A stretch of DNA of 64,000 nucleotides from the NCBI RefSeq assembly GCF_020907405.1, contig NZ_JAJJOE010000016.1, positions 62,001-126,000 of the forward strand. Reading direction: 5' to 3'. Position 1 is the stretch's first letter. Every line of letters begins with the position of its first letter. The DNA comes from Arthrobacter sp. zg-Y769 (lineage in GTDB: Bacteria; Actinomycetota; Actinomycetes; Actinomycetales; Micrococcaceae). Both the position numbers and the translations under genes were made by a program. This document shows, in pieces, positions 54,610 to 63,130 of this stretch. The notes beneath the pieces are model-generated. The model was given only the letters and a program-made list of their open reading frames with translations, ran no database searches and had not been told where the DNA came from.

Positions 54610-55596
54610 ATGAACTCGATGACATACGCCAAGCTCGGCAGGTCAGGGGCAACTGTCTCGGTCATGGGACTGGGTTGTCTGGGGTTCGGCGACCCCGACC
54701 GCGGGACGCACGGATGGACAATCCGGGAGGACGAAGCCAAATCCCTGCTGCGGCACGCGGTGGAGCTGGGTATCAATTTCTTCGACACTGCCAACGTGTA
54801 TTCCGCCGGCCACAGCGAGGAGATCCTGGGAGCCGCCGTCGCCGCTTACTGCCGGCGGGATGAAGTGGTGATCGCCAGCAAGGTCCACGGCGAAATGGGT
54901 CCGGGCCCCAATGGCTGGGGATTGTCCCGCAAACACATTCTGTGGCAGGTGGAGCAGAGCCTGCGGCGGCTCGGCACGGACTACATCGACCTCTACCAGA
55001 TGCACCGCTGGGACGGCAGCACGCCGCTGGAAGAAACGCTGGAAACCCTGGACCAGCTGGTCCGGGACGGCAAGGTCAGGTATCTGGGTGCCTCAAGCAT
55101 GCACGCCTGGCAGTTCTCGAAGGCCCTGTTCCTGCAGGAACAGCACGGCTGGGCGCAGTTCGTCACCATGCAGGACCACTACAACCTTCTCTACCGCGAG
55201 GAGGAACGGGAAATGTATCCGCTGTGCGCGGACCGGGGCATCGGAGCACTGCCCTACTCCCCGCTCGCCCGCGGCCGCCTGGCCCGTCCGTGGGGAAGCA
55301 GGACGGTCCGGCAGGACTACGACGAGCAGGGCCACCTGCTCTACCGGGGCAACGAGGACGTGGACCGCAGCATCACCGACGCGGTGGGGAACGTGGCCGA
55401 AGGGCTCGGCGCCACCCGCGCGCAGGTCGCCCTCGCCTGGGTGCTGGCCCACCCGGTGGTCACGGCTCCGCTGATCGGCGCCACGGCCGCTTCCCACCTG
55501 GATGACAACATCAAGGCACTGGAGATCCAGCTCACCGAAGAGGAGTTCGAGGCGCTCGAGGAGTTCTACCGTCCCCGTCCCGTGGCCGGCTTCTGA
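54610..55596 (+). CDS. Aldo/keto reductase
   Basis: A 328-residue NADPH-dependent oxidoreductase with the AKR tetrad Asp59 (FFDTANVY), Tyr64, Lys91 and His132 (YQMHRWD). GWGLSRKHIL and the C-terminal ALAWVLAHPVVTAPLIGA are typical of the YajO/AKR11-13-like group. The substrate is unknown. It lies next to a maltose-type uptake locus but on the opposite strand and convergent with it (4-bp gap), so a role in sugar metabolism is only possible. Confidence 0.92.
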   Translation: MNSMTYAKLGRSGATVSVMGLGCLGFGDPDRGTHGWTIREDEAKSLLRHAVELGINFFDTANVYSAGHSEEILGAAVAAYCRRDEVVIASKVHGEMGPGPNGWGLSRKHILWQVEQSLRRLGTDYIDLYQMHRWDGSTPLEETLETLDQLVRDGKVRYLGASSMHAWQFSKALFLQEQHGWAQFVTMQDHYNLLYREEEREMYPLCADRGIGALPYSPLARGRLARPWGSRTVRQDYDEQGHLLYRGNEDVDRSITDAVGNVAEGLGATRAQVALAWVLAHPVVTAPLIGATAASHLDDNIKALEIQLTEEEFEALEEFYRPRPVAGF

Positions 55597-55600
55597 GGCC

Positions 55601-56521
55601 TTAGCCCTTGACCGACCCGGCAATAAGCCCCGACGTTATGTAGCGCTGCAGGAACAGGAACAGAGCCATGACAGGCAACGCAGCGAGGACGGCGCCGGCG
55701 GAGAACACGCCCCAGGTCCGGGACTGGTTGTCACCGACAAACGAATACAGGCCGACGGCGAGTGTCTGGGTGTCCGGGTCGTTGAGGACAATCGAGGCGA
55801 TCAGGAATTCACCGGTGGCCGTGATGAAGGACAACAGCCCCACAATGGCCAGGATCGGGGTGACCAGGCGCAGGATGATGGTGAAGAAGATCTGGATGTG
55901 GCTTGCGCCGTCGATGCGTGCAGCCTCGTCCAGTGAGGTCGGGATGGTGTTGAAGAAGCCGTACATCAGGTACGTGTTCACCCCCAGTGCGCCGCCCAGG
56001 TACACCATGATCAGCCCGATTTGGCTGCCCAGGCCGAGCCAGGGAACGACGTCGGATATCCCGCTCAGCAGCAGGAAGATGGCCACGACGCCCAGCATCT
56101 GGGGGAACATCTGCAGCAGCATCAGTGTCAGCAGGCCCATCCGCCGGCCGCGGAAACGCATGCGGGAGAACGAATAGGCAGCCAGTGCCCCCAGGAAGAC
56201 TGTCCCTGCGCTGGTGACCAGCCCGATGACGAGGGTGTTCACGAACCATTTCGCAAAGGGTTTCTGCGGGTCCGCGAAGAGGTCCTGGAAATTGCCGAAC
56301 GAAAGCGTGCTGAACAACCCGTTGGTGGAGACCAACGTGCCGGAGGGGTTCAGCGCGGCCGAAAGCACGTAGGCCAGCGGCAGCAGGGCAAACGCCCCAA
56401 TGGCCACGCCGACAAGATGGCGCCAGCCCTTGTCCTTGAACCAGGCACCGAAGTTCCGGCGGGGCTTCGGTGCTGTGCGGTCCTGGCTGAGGGGCGCTGC
56501 GGGCTGAAGGGTCTGCGTCAT
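55601..56521 (-). CDS. Maltose-type ABC transporter permease (MalG-like)
   Basis: A 306-residue, six-helix permease. The EAA loop is DEAARIDGASHIQIFFTIIL. Opening region VGVAIGAFALLPLAYVLSAA and the substrate-side insertion NFQDLFADPQKPFAKWFVNT match MalG. The ATG overlaps the MalF-like stop (ATGA). The pair forms the membrane pore for oligoglucosides such as maltose. No ATPase gene is present, so a shared MsiK-type ATPase is likely encoded elsewhere. Confidence 0.92.
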   Translation of the reverse strand: MTQTLQPAAPLSQDRTAPKPRRNFGAWFKDKGWRHLVGVAIGAFALLPLAYVLSAALNPSGTLVSTNGLFSTLSFGNFQDLFADPQKPFAKWFVNTLVIGLVTSAGTVFLGALAAYSFSRMRFRGRRMGLLTLMLLQMFPQMLGVVAIFLLLSGISDVVPWLGLGSQIGLIMVYLGGALGVNTYLMYGFFNTIPTSLDEAARIDGASHIQIFFTIILRLVTPILAIVGLLSFITATGEFLIASIVLNDPDTQTLAVGLYSFVGDNQSRTWGVFSAGAVLAALPVMALFLFLQRYITSGLIAGSVKG

Positions 56522-58128
56522 GAGTTCACGTCTTCCAATGCCTTGGTCTGCCGGAAACTGACCGTGGAAATAATGGCCACGATGATGAAGATCAGGACGG
56601 CCAGTGCGCTGGCCAGCCCGTAATCGCGGCCGGTGCCCTGCCCGAAGGCCACCTTGTACACCAGGGTGATCAGCAGATCGGTGGCGCCGATGTCCATGCT
56701 GGTGTCCTCAAACCGCGGCCCGCCCCCGGTGAGCATGAAGATTACGTTGAAGTTGTTGAAGTTGAACGCAAACGTCGAGATCAGCAGCGGTGCCGTGGAT
56801 ACCAGCAGCAGCGGAAGCTTGATGGACCGGAAGATCCGCCAGTTGGAAGCACCGTCCATCCGGGCCGCCTCATTTACTTCTTCCGGGAGTGACTGCAGCG
56901 CTCCGGTGCAGACCAGGAACATGTAAGGGAAGCCAAGCCAGGTATTGACCAGCAGAACGCTTGCCCTGGCCAGCCAGGGATCGGTTAGCCACGGAATCTG
57001 TGCGCCGCCGAAGAACGTGTTGTTGATGAAGCCGAAGTCCTGATTCATCATTCCGGACCAGACGAGTCCTGCCAGGAACGCCGGGAAGGCATAGGGCAGG
57101 ATCATGATCGTCCGGTAGATCCGTTTGCCGCGCAGGCCGGAGTGGTTGAAAGTCACAGCCAGGAACAGTCCCAGGCCGAAGCACAGCAGGACGGAGAGCA
57201 GGGCGAAGGTAAAGGTCCAGGCAACGACGCCCAGCAGCGGGCCGCGCAGGCCCGGATCCGTGAAGGCGTGGGCGAAGTTTTCAAACCCGACGTTGATCTT
57301 CCACCCGGTGGCAAGCCTCTCCCCGTTGGAACTGACGAAGGCACCTTCGCCGCCGTCGGTGTAGACCTCCCCCGTTTCGGTATCCGTGAAGGTGTCCGCA
57401 GCCTCGTCGTAGACGAGCGACGGCTTGAAAACGTAGGCGGTGGAGCCGTCCGAAGTCTGCAGGATCCCGTCATCCAAGTCGTCGGAGAAGGGGACGCGAA
57501 GCTCGAGGATTTCGTCCTGGCGCTGCAGCAGGTCATTGAACTTCAGGGTTTCATAACCATCCACGGCTACGGCTTTGCCGCCTGCGTCCAGCTCGGCATC
57601 GACCTCGGCCAACGGTTCGTCGACGCTGCCCAATTCCACGGTGCCGTCCGGGTCGGTGACCAGCAGCGCCAGCTCACCGTTTTTCTCGACCACGCTCACC
57701 TGGTAGGAGGGGGAATCGGGGACGCGCTTCTGAGCGGTCAACTGGATGGCGGAAATGGCATCCGCCTTGGTGCTGTTGTGGCCGTCCCCGTAGTTGGTAA
57801 AGGCCACATAGCCGCTGTAGACCACCACGAACACCTGGAAAACGACCAGGAAAAGCACGCCCGGCGCCAGATACTTGGCAGGCAGCCCTCCGCGCCGCAG
57901 GTAGATCCAGTTGATTAGGAGGGTGACCAGGGCAGCAACCGCCAGGACCGCCCACTTTTCGTTCAGGAACAGGGCTATGAGCACGTAGACGGCAAAGGCG
58001 TCCGTGAGTCCCAGCAGAACGACTTTCGCAAGTGTTCCACCCAGGGACTCCGATGTGCGGCGCCGTTCCGGCGGCCGTTGGCCCACGGGTTTCGCTCCGC
58101 GTATCGGGGTGTCCAGCTGATCGACCAT
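56518..58128 (-). CDS. Maltose-type ABC transporter permease (MalF-like)
   Basis: A 536-residue permease from ATG 58128 behind AAGGAGAA; upstream in-frame codons lack family features. Two N-terminal helices, then a large extracytoplasmic domain of about 170 residues (about 120-290, acidic) equivalent to the MalF P2 loop that contacts the binding protein, then six helices with the EAA loop EEVNEAARMDGASNWRIF. It is the first permease after the binding protein gene. Confidence 0.92.
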   Translation of the reverse strand: MVDQLDTPIRGAKPVGQRPPERRRTSESLGGTLAKVVLLGLTDAFAVYVLIALFLNEKWAVLAVAALVTLLINWIYLRRGGLPAKYLAPGVLFLVVFQVFVVVYSGYVAFTNYGDGHNSTKADAISAIQLTAQKRVPDSPSYQVSVVEKNGELALLVTDPDGTVELGSVDEPLAEVDAELDAGGKAVAVDGYETLKFNDLLQRQDEILELRVPFSDDLDDGILQTSDGSTAYVFKPSLVYDEAADTFTDTETGEVYTDGGEGAFVSSNGERLATGWKINVGFENFAHAFTDPGLRGPLLGVVAWTFTFALLSVLLCFGLGLFLAVTFNHSGLRGKRIYRTIMILPYAFPAFLAGLVWSGMMNQDFGFINNTFFGGAQIPWLTDPWLARASVLLVNTWLGFPYMFLVCTGALQSLPEEVNEAARMDGASNWRIFRSIKLPLLLVSTAPLLISTFAFNFNNFNVIFMLTGGGPRFEDTSMDIGATDLLITLVYKVAFGQGTGRDYGLASALAVLIFIIVAIISTVSFRQTKALEDVNS

Positions 58129-58244
58129 TGGCGTTCTCCTTGAACGGGTACCGGGCCGGAGCGCTGGGGCATGTGCCGCAGCGCCCCGGCCGGGTCCTGC
58201 CCGCCGTCGTGCGGGCTGTGTTGCGTTGCTCCGGTGGCCCGGAG

Positions 58245-59537
58245 CTACTTGGCGATCTTGGACTGGATGTTGGTGACCATGGTGGCCCAGGACTCCGCGG
58301 GGTCGCCCTGGCCCTGGATCAGGGCCAGCTCGGTGCTGCCCCAATCGGCCCACACCTGCTCCATTTCGGGGATGGCGGGCATGGGTACGCCGTTGGCGCC
58401 GATTTCACCGAATGCGGCGACTACCGGGTCGGAGGCTGCCTTATCGAAGGACGCCGTCAGTGCAGGCGGCCGCCCGCCGGCTTCAAACATGGAATCCTGT
58501 ACGGCCTCGGTGGTGAGGTAGTTCAGCGCGAATTCATTTGCCGCCAGGGTGTTCTGGCTCTTGGCACTGATGAAGAAGCCGTTGACACCGACGAAGGGCT
58601 GGGCGGGCTTATCGCCGGCGGTGGGCAGCGGATCCACCACCAGGTTGATGCCGGCCTTTTCCGCATCGGGGACGTTCCACGGCCCGGTCAGGAAGTAAGG
58701 GGAAGCTCCGGCACTGAATTTCTCCTTGGCGATATCCGGCGTGATGCTGGAATTCAGGATGCCTTCGCCTCCTTCACCCCATTCCTTGAGCTTGGCGGCA
58801 AACTCCGCGCCGCCGGGGTTGCCCAGCTCAAGTTTCGTTGCGTCATAGCTGCCCGTCTCATCTGTTCCGAAGACGGGGGCACCCATGGAGGTCTGGAACG
58901 GGTACAGGTGGTAGGGGTCGCCCTGCTTGGGATCCAGGCCGACCAGGAACGGGAACTCTGCCGCGCCGTCGGCCACGGCCTTCTTGCCGTTGGCGATCAC
59001 TTCGTCCATGGTGGCGGCAGGTTCCGCTACCAGGTCCGCATTCCTCAGGAGGCCGATGTTTTCAATTGAGTACGGGACACCGTAGGTGCTGCCTTCATAG
59101 GTCATTGCCTTGACCGCGGCGTCCTGGAACTGGCCTGCCTTGTCACCGAGTTCGATCGGTGCGATGACGCCGTTCTGGACGAATTTCCCGACCCAGTCGT
59201 GCGGGCCCACGATGAGGTCCGGGCCCTTGCCGGTGGGAACCTGCGTGATGAAGTCATCCGACACCTGCTGGAAGTCCTTCGTTACGAGCTTCACCTCGAT
59301 GCCGGTGTCTTCCTTGAACTTCGCGGTGATGTCGGTCAGCGCTGGGGAACGCTCGGCGTCCACCCACATGGTCAACGTGGTGGCGCCGGCGGTCGTGAGG
59401 TCCGTCGATTCGGACTCGGAGTCGGCGCCGTCGCCGCCTCCGCAGGCCGAGAGGACAAGAGCAGCGGTGACCGAAACGGCACCGAGAGTAAAGGTACGCC
59501 GGCGCAATGCCGACGTACCCGTTGTGCGCACCTTCAT
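58245..59537 (-). CDS. Maltose/oligoglucoside ABC transporter substrate-binding lipoprotein
   Basis: A 430-residue lipoprotein: signal peptide with lipobox LSAC (Cys about residue 32), acidic Ser/Asp linker, then a MalE-type fold. Conserved pieces are LTMWVDAERSPALTDITAKF, GPDLIVGPHDWVGKF, YGVPYSIENIGLLRNADL and PYFLTGPWNVPD. It captures maltose-like oligosaccharides. It heads the operon with the MalF- and MalG-like genes (116-bp gap) and is divergent from the glucosidase. Confidence 0.93.
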   Translation of the reverse strand: MKVRTTGTSALRRRTFTLGAVSVTAALVLSACGGGDGADSESESTDLTTAGATTLTMWVDAERSPALTDITAKFKEDTGIEVKLVTKDFQQVSDDFITQVPTGKGPDLIVGPHDWVGKFVQNGVIAPIELGDKAGQFQDAAVKAMTYEGSTYGVPYSIENIGLLRNADLVAEPAATMDEVIANGKKAVADGAAEFPFLVGLDPKQGDPYHLYPFQTSMGAPVFGTDETGSYDATKLELGNPGGAEFAAKLKEWGEGGEGILNSSITPDIAKEKFSAGASPYFLTGPWNVPDAEKAGINLVVDPLPTAGDKPAQPFVGVNGFFISAKSQNTLAANEFALNYLTTEAVQDSMFEAGGRPPALTASFDKAASDPVVAAFGEIGANGVPMPAIPEMEQVWADWGSTELALIQGQGDPAESWATMVTNIQSKIAK

Positions 59538-59638
59538 TGGTGTACCTCTTCTGTTTTGCCCCGAAAAGGGGAAATGAGCCTGCCGCGAAAAGCCCGGGAA
59601 AGTCCGGCATTACGCGGGTGCGAGCTAAGACAAACGAA

Positions 59639-59658
59639 AGTGTAAGCGCGTGCACACT
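59639..59658. promoter_or_regulatory. Possible LacI-type operator 1
   Basis: AGTGTAAGCGCGTGCACACT is an imperfect palindrome centred on CG, with 7 of 10 half-site positions symmetric. It lies 102 bp upstream of the binding-protein start. Confidence 0.4.
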
Positions 59659-59777
59659 ATCCGTCCAGTGCCCTTAAGTCAGGGGGATTGCGCGTATCGG
59701 ACCATGTTTAAAAACCCAACGCACTTTGCGTGGGTGGTGACGGATATCGGGAAATCCAACCATTAGCGACACGCAAA

Positions 59778-59791
59778 TGGAAGCGTTTCCA
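59778..59791. promoter_or_regulatory. LacI/GalR-type operator between binding protein and glucosidase
   Basis: TGGAAGCGTTTCCA is a near-perfect palindrome around a central CG, the classic LacI-family operator shape. It lies 32 bp before the glucosidase ATG. The LacI-family gene at 61567 in the same locus is the likely binder. Another inverted repeat, ACGCA-CTT-TGCGT, lies at 59719-59731. Confidence 0.7.
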
Positions 59792-59822
59792 TCTTTTCGT
59801 TCCACGGCCCTAGGATGGCCCA

Positions 59823-61529
59823 ATGATCAGCACCGTTCTTGATGATTTTTCGGCCGGCTTGGTTGCCGTACACCCTGCTTCCGCTGACCGTGAGTGGTGG
59901 CGGTCTTCGGTGATCTACCAGATCTACCCTCGCTCGTTCCGTGACCTGAACGGTGACGGGGTCGGAGACCTGCCCGGCATCACCGCCGAACTGCCCGCCC
60001 TGGCCGAACTCGACATCGACGCCATCTGGCTCTCCCCGTTCTACCGCTCCCCGCAGAAGGACGCCGGCTACGACGTCGCCGACTACTGCTCCGTGGACCC
60101 TCTCTTCGGAACCATGGAAGACTTCGACGCCCTCGTCGCCGAAGCCTCCCGACACAACATCCGCGTCATCGTGGACCTGGTCCCCAACCACTGCTCCGAC
60201 CAGCATCCCCTCTTCCAGGCCGCACTGGCCTCCCCCGCCGGCTCCCCCGCCCGGGACATGTTCATCTTCCGCGACGGCACCGGCGAGAACGGCGGAAACC
60301 CGCCGAACAACTGGCAGTCCCACTTCGGCGGCCCGGCCTGGACCCGCATCACCGAACCCGACGGCACCCCCGGACAGTGGTACCTGCACCTCTTCGATAC
60401 CTCCCAGCCGGACTTCAACTGGGACAGCCCGGCCGTGCACGCCGAGTTCGAAAAGATCCTGCGGTTCTGGCTCGACCGCGGCGTCGGCGGGTTCCGCGTG
60501 GACGTCGCCCACGCGCTGATCAAGCAATCCGGGCTCCCGGACTGGGGCGGCCGGGCCGACGGGTCCTCCTCCGAAGGCTTCCCCGGCGAGGCAGCCCCGA
60601 TGTTCGGCCAGCCCGGCATCCACGACATCTTCCGTTCCTGGCGGAAAATCCTGGACTCCTACGAAGGTGACCGGGTGCTCTGCGCCGAAGCGACGATCGA
60701 CCCGGTGGACCGGCTCAGCGACTGGGTGCGTCCGGACGAAATGCACCAGACCTTCAACTTCGCCTACCTGCACCACCCCTGGCACGCCCCGGCGCTGCGG
60801 GAAGTCATCGAGTCCTCCCTGCACGCCTTCGACCGGGTCGGGGCACCAACCACGTGGGTGTTGTCCAACCACGACGTCGTCCGGCACACCAGCCGCTTCG
60901 GGCTGACCGGCTGGCAGGCGCGCCCGGGCGACGGAATAGGTGCGGCCGATCCGCAGCCGGACTACCACCTCGGAATTGCCCGTGCCCGCGCCGCGACCCT
61001 GCTGATGCTGGCCCTGCCCGGAGGCGTCTACCTCTACCAGGGCGAGGAGCTGGGACTGCCGGACCACACGGAGATGGACCACGCCTACCGCCAGGACCCA
61101 ACCTTCCACCGCACCTTCGGGGAACGGCTGGGCAGGGACGGATGCCGTGTGCCGTTGCCCTGGACGCCGGACGGGCCGGCCTTGGGCTTCAACGAAACCG
61201 GCAACTCCTGGCTGCCGCAGCCCGAGGGCTGGAACCAGCTGGCTCGCAGCGCCCAACGCGAAGACCCCGACTCCACCCTGAACCTGTACCGCATAGCGCT
61301 TGACCTGCGCCGTGAACTGGAGCTGGGCAACGGCTCCCTGGCCTGGTGGCCCGGCTACGATTCGGAGCACGTACTTGCCTTCGCCAACGGCAACGTTGGC
61401 GGCGTAATGAACATGGGCGGGACGGATATTCCACTGCCGCCCGGCGAGCTGATCGCCTGCAGCCGGAACGGTGCCGTGTGGGACGGGAACCTGCTGCCCG
61501 ATTCCAGCGCCTGGGTTCGGCTACGCTAG
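59823..61529 (+). CDS. GH13 alpha-glucosidase
   Basis: A 568-residue cytosolic enzyme without signal peptide. The GH13 motifs are present: VDLVPNH (region I), GFRVDVAHAL with nucleophile Asp227, CAEATI with acid/base Glu289, and LSNHDVVRH with Asp351. The opening WWRSSVIYQIYPRSFRDLNG fits the oligo-1,6-glucosidase/alpha-glucosidase group. It would cleave imported maltose, isomaltose or related oligoglucosides. It is divergent from the transporter and followed 37 bp later by the LacI regulator. Confidence 0.93.
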   Translation: MISTVLDDFSAGLVAVHPASADREWWRSSVIYQIYPRSFRDLNGDGVGDLPGITAELPALAELDIDAIWLSPFYRSPQKDAGYDVADYCSVDPLFGTMEDFDALVAEASRHNIRVIVDLVPNHCSDQHPLFQAALASPAGSPARDMFIFRDGTGENGGNPPNNWQSHFGGPAWTRITEPDGTPGQWYLHLFDTSQPDFNWDSPAVHAEFEKILRFWLDRGVGGFRVDVAHALIKQSGLPDWGGRADGSSSEGFPGEAAPMFGQPGIHDIFRSWRKILDSYEGDRVLCAEATIDPVDRLSDWVRPDEMHQTFNFAYLHHPWHAPALREVIESSLHAFDRVGAPTTWVLSNHDVVRHTSRFGLTGWQARPGDGIGAADPQPDYHLGIARARAATLLMLALPGGVYLYQGEELGLPDHTEMDHAYRQDPTFHRTFGERLGRDGCRVPLPWTPDGPALGFNETGNSWLPQPEGWNQLARSAQREDPDSTLNLYRIALDLRRELELGNGSLAWWPGYDSEHVLAFANGNVGGVMNMGGTDIPLPPGELIACSRNGAVWDGNLLPDSSAWVRLR

Positions 61530-61566
61530 CCACCCGGACCGCACATCCACCCAACCGGAGGCAACG

Positions 61567-62616
61567 GTGGCAGGAATTAAAGAAGTCGCCGCGCACGCGG
61601 GCGTCTCCGCTGCGACGGTTTCGCGTGCACTGAGCGGAAACGGGAAAGTTTCGGCAGCTACCCGACGTCGGGTCCTGGCATCCGCCGACGAACTTGGGTT
61701 CGTGATTTCCTACAACGCGTCCTCCCTCGCTTCCGGGCGCACCCGGAATGTCGGCGTCGTTATGCCGAGCGTCGGCCGCTGGTACTTTTCCCAGGTACTG
61801 CAGGGCGCTGCCACCGCTTTGCTCGAGTCCGGATATGACCTGACCTTGTACAACACCAGCGACGGCCCCGGACACCGCGAGAGCGTCCTCACCGAGATGC
61901 TGCGCCGCAAAAGGCTGGACGCGGTGATTGCCGTCGCCCTGCGCCTCACGGACGAAGAACTGGCCCAGCTCCGGGCAGTGGACAAACCCATCGTCACCAT
62001 CGGCGGGCCGCTGCCTGGAACCCCCGCCATCCGAGTCGACGAGTTCAGCATCTCCGCGCTGGCTACCCGGCACCTGGTCTCGCTGGGCCACACGCGCATT
62101 GCCCATATCGGCGGGGGCAAGGAGCTGGAACGGGATTTCCAGCTCGGCGGAACCCGCCGCAGCGGCTACGAGCATGCCTTGAAAGAAGCCGGCATTGCGT
62201 TGGAGGAAACGTGGGTGTCGAGTTCCGAGTTTTCTGTTGCCGGCGGCGTCGAGGCGGGCAAGGAACTCCTGGCACAGCCGGACATCCGCCCCACTGCTGT
62301 CTTCTGTGCCTCCGACGAAATAGCGGTGGGTGTCATCCTGGCCGCCCGGGGACTGGGACTGCGGGTTCCCGAAGACGTGTCGGTCATCGGAATTGACGGC
62401 CACGATCTGGGCGGCGTGTTCGGCCTGACCACCATCAGCCAGGATCCAGCGGGGCAGGGGGCGGCAGCGGTGGCGGCGGTCCTGGCCCTGATGCGGGACG
62501 AAGCGGTGCTTCCCGCGACGAAGGCCGGGTTCTACCCCACCGAGTTCATCGTCCGTTCCAGCACCGCCGTGCCGAGCACATCCAGGCCGCCGGACAGGCG
62601 GCCGGACCGCACCTGA
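61567..62616 (+). CDS. LacI family transcriptional regulator
   Basis: A 349-residue regulator from GTG 61567 behind GGAGG. The helix-turn-helix (IKEVAAHAGVSAATVSRAL) and hinge helix (ISYNASSLASGRT) occupy 1-60; the periplasmic-binding-protein-like sugar domain follows, with VFCASDEIAVGVILAARGLG and SVIGIDGHDLG. It probably represses the transporter and glucosidase through the operators at 59639 and 59778 and is relieved by a maltose-like sugar. Confidence 0.93.
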   Translation: MAGIKEVAAHAGVSAATVSRALSGNGKVSAATRRRVLASADELGFVISYNASSLASGRTRNVGVVMPSVGRWYFSQVLQGAATALLESGYDLTLYNTSDGPGHRESVLTEMLRRKRLDAVIAVALRLTDEELAQLRAVDKPIVTIGGPLPGTPAIRVDEFSISALATRHLVSLGHTRIAHIGGGKELERDFQLGGTRRSGYEHALKEAGIALEETWVSSSEFSVAGGVEAGKELLAQPDIRPTAVFCASDEIAVGVILAARGLGLRVPEDVSVIGIDGHDLGGVFGLTTISQDPAGQGAAAVAAVLALMRDEAVLPATKAGFYPTEFIVRSSTAVPSTSRPPDRRPDRT

Positions 62617-62758
62617 CCTGCACGAATACGCCACGCCCGTTGTTGCGCAGTTCCCGGGCAGCAGACCATGCTTGGGTTGTGATGGTTCCATTGGTTCCAC
62701 CGGTTCCACCGTTTTTATGCGCCGACTCCTGCCCGCATACAGAAAGTCGCTTATACCC

Positions 62759-63130
62759 ATGCTGTCTTTGGTCTTGTGGTTAGTCCAACTGCTACTGGCG
62801 CTGCTTTTTGCCGGAGTCGGATTCGTAAAAATCACCCAAGGCCATGCCCGGCTCAAAGAGAACCTCCGCTGGCCCGAGGACTTCTCCGCAGGCACCGTGA
62901 AATTGATCGGTGTCCTCGAAGTCCTGGGAGCGGCCGGGCTGATCATCCCCGAGGCTACCGGGACCCTTCCCGTGCTGACGCCGATAGCCGCCTCGGCGCT
63001 GGCCGTGCTGATGGCACTGGCCATCCTGGTCCATGTCCGGCGCGGCGAACGCAACCGGATTGGCCTCGCGGCCATCCTGATGGTGCTTTCCCTGGTGGTG
63101 GCGCTGGGCCGGTTCGGTGTCTTCGGGTGA
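62759..63130 (+). CDS. DoxX family membrane protein
   Basis: A four-helix protein of 123 residues if started at ATG 62759; ATGs at 62717 and 62672 are in frame but add an unlikely basic N-terminus, and none has a good ribosome binding site. LLFAGVGFVKITQGHARLKE and VLEVLGAAGLIIPEATG are typical of the DoxX-like group. Function is uncertain; some homologues act in redox stress. The stop overlaps the next gene (GTGA). Confidence 0.8.
   Translation: MLSLVLWLVQLLLALLFAGVGFVKITQGHARLKENLRWPEDFSAGTVKLIGVLEVLGAAGLIIPEATGTLPVLTPIAASALAVLMALAILVHVRRGERNRIGLAAILMVLSLVVALGRFGVFG

Noticed and set aside
52689-54863. 724-codon open frame antisense to the MFS and CYTH/CHAD genes
   Set aside because: Pro/Arg/His-rich shadow over two recognised genes.
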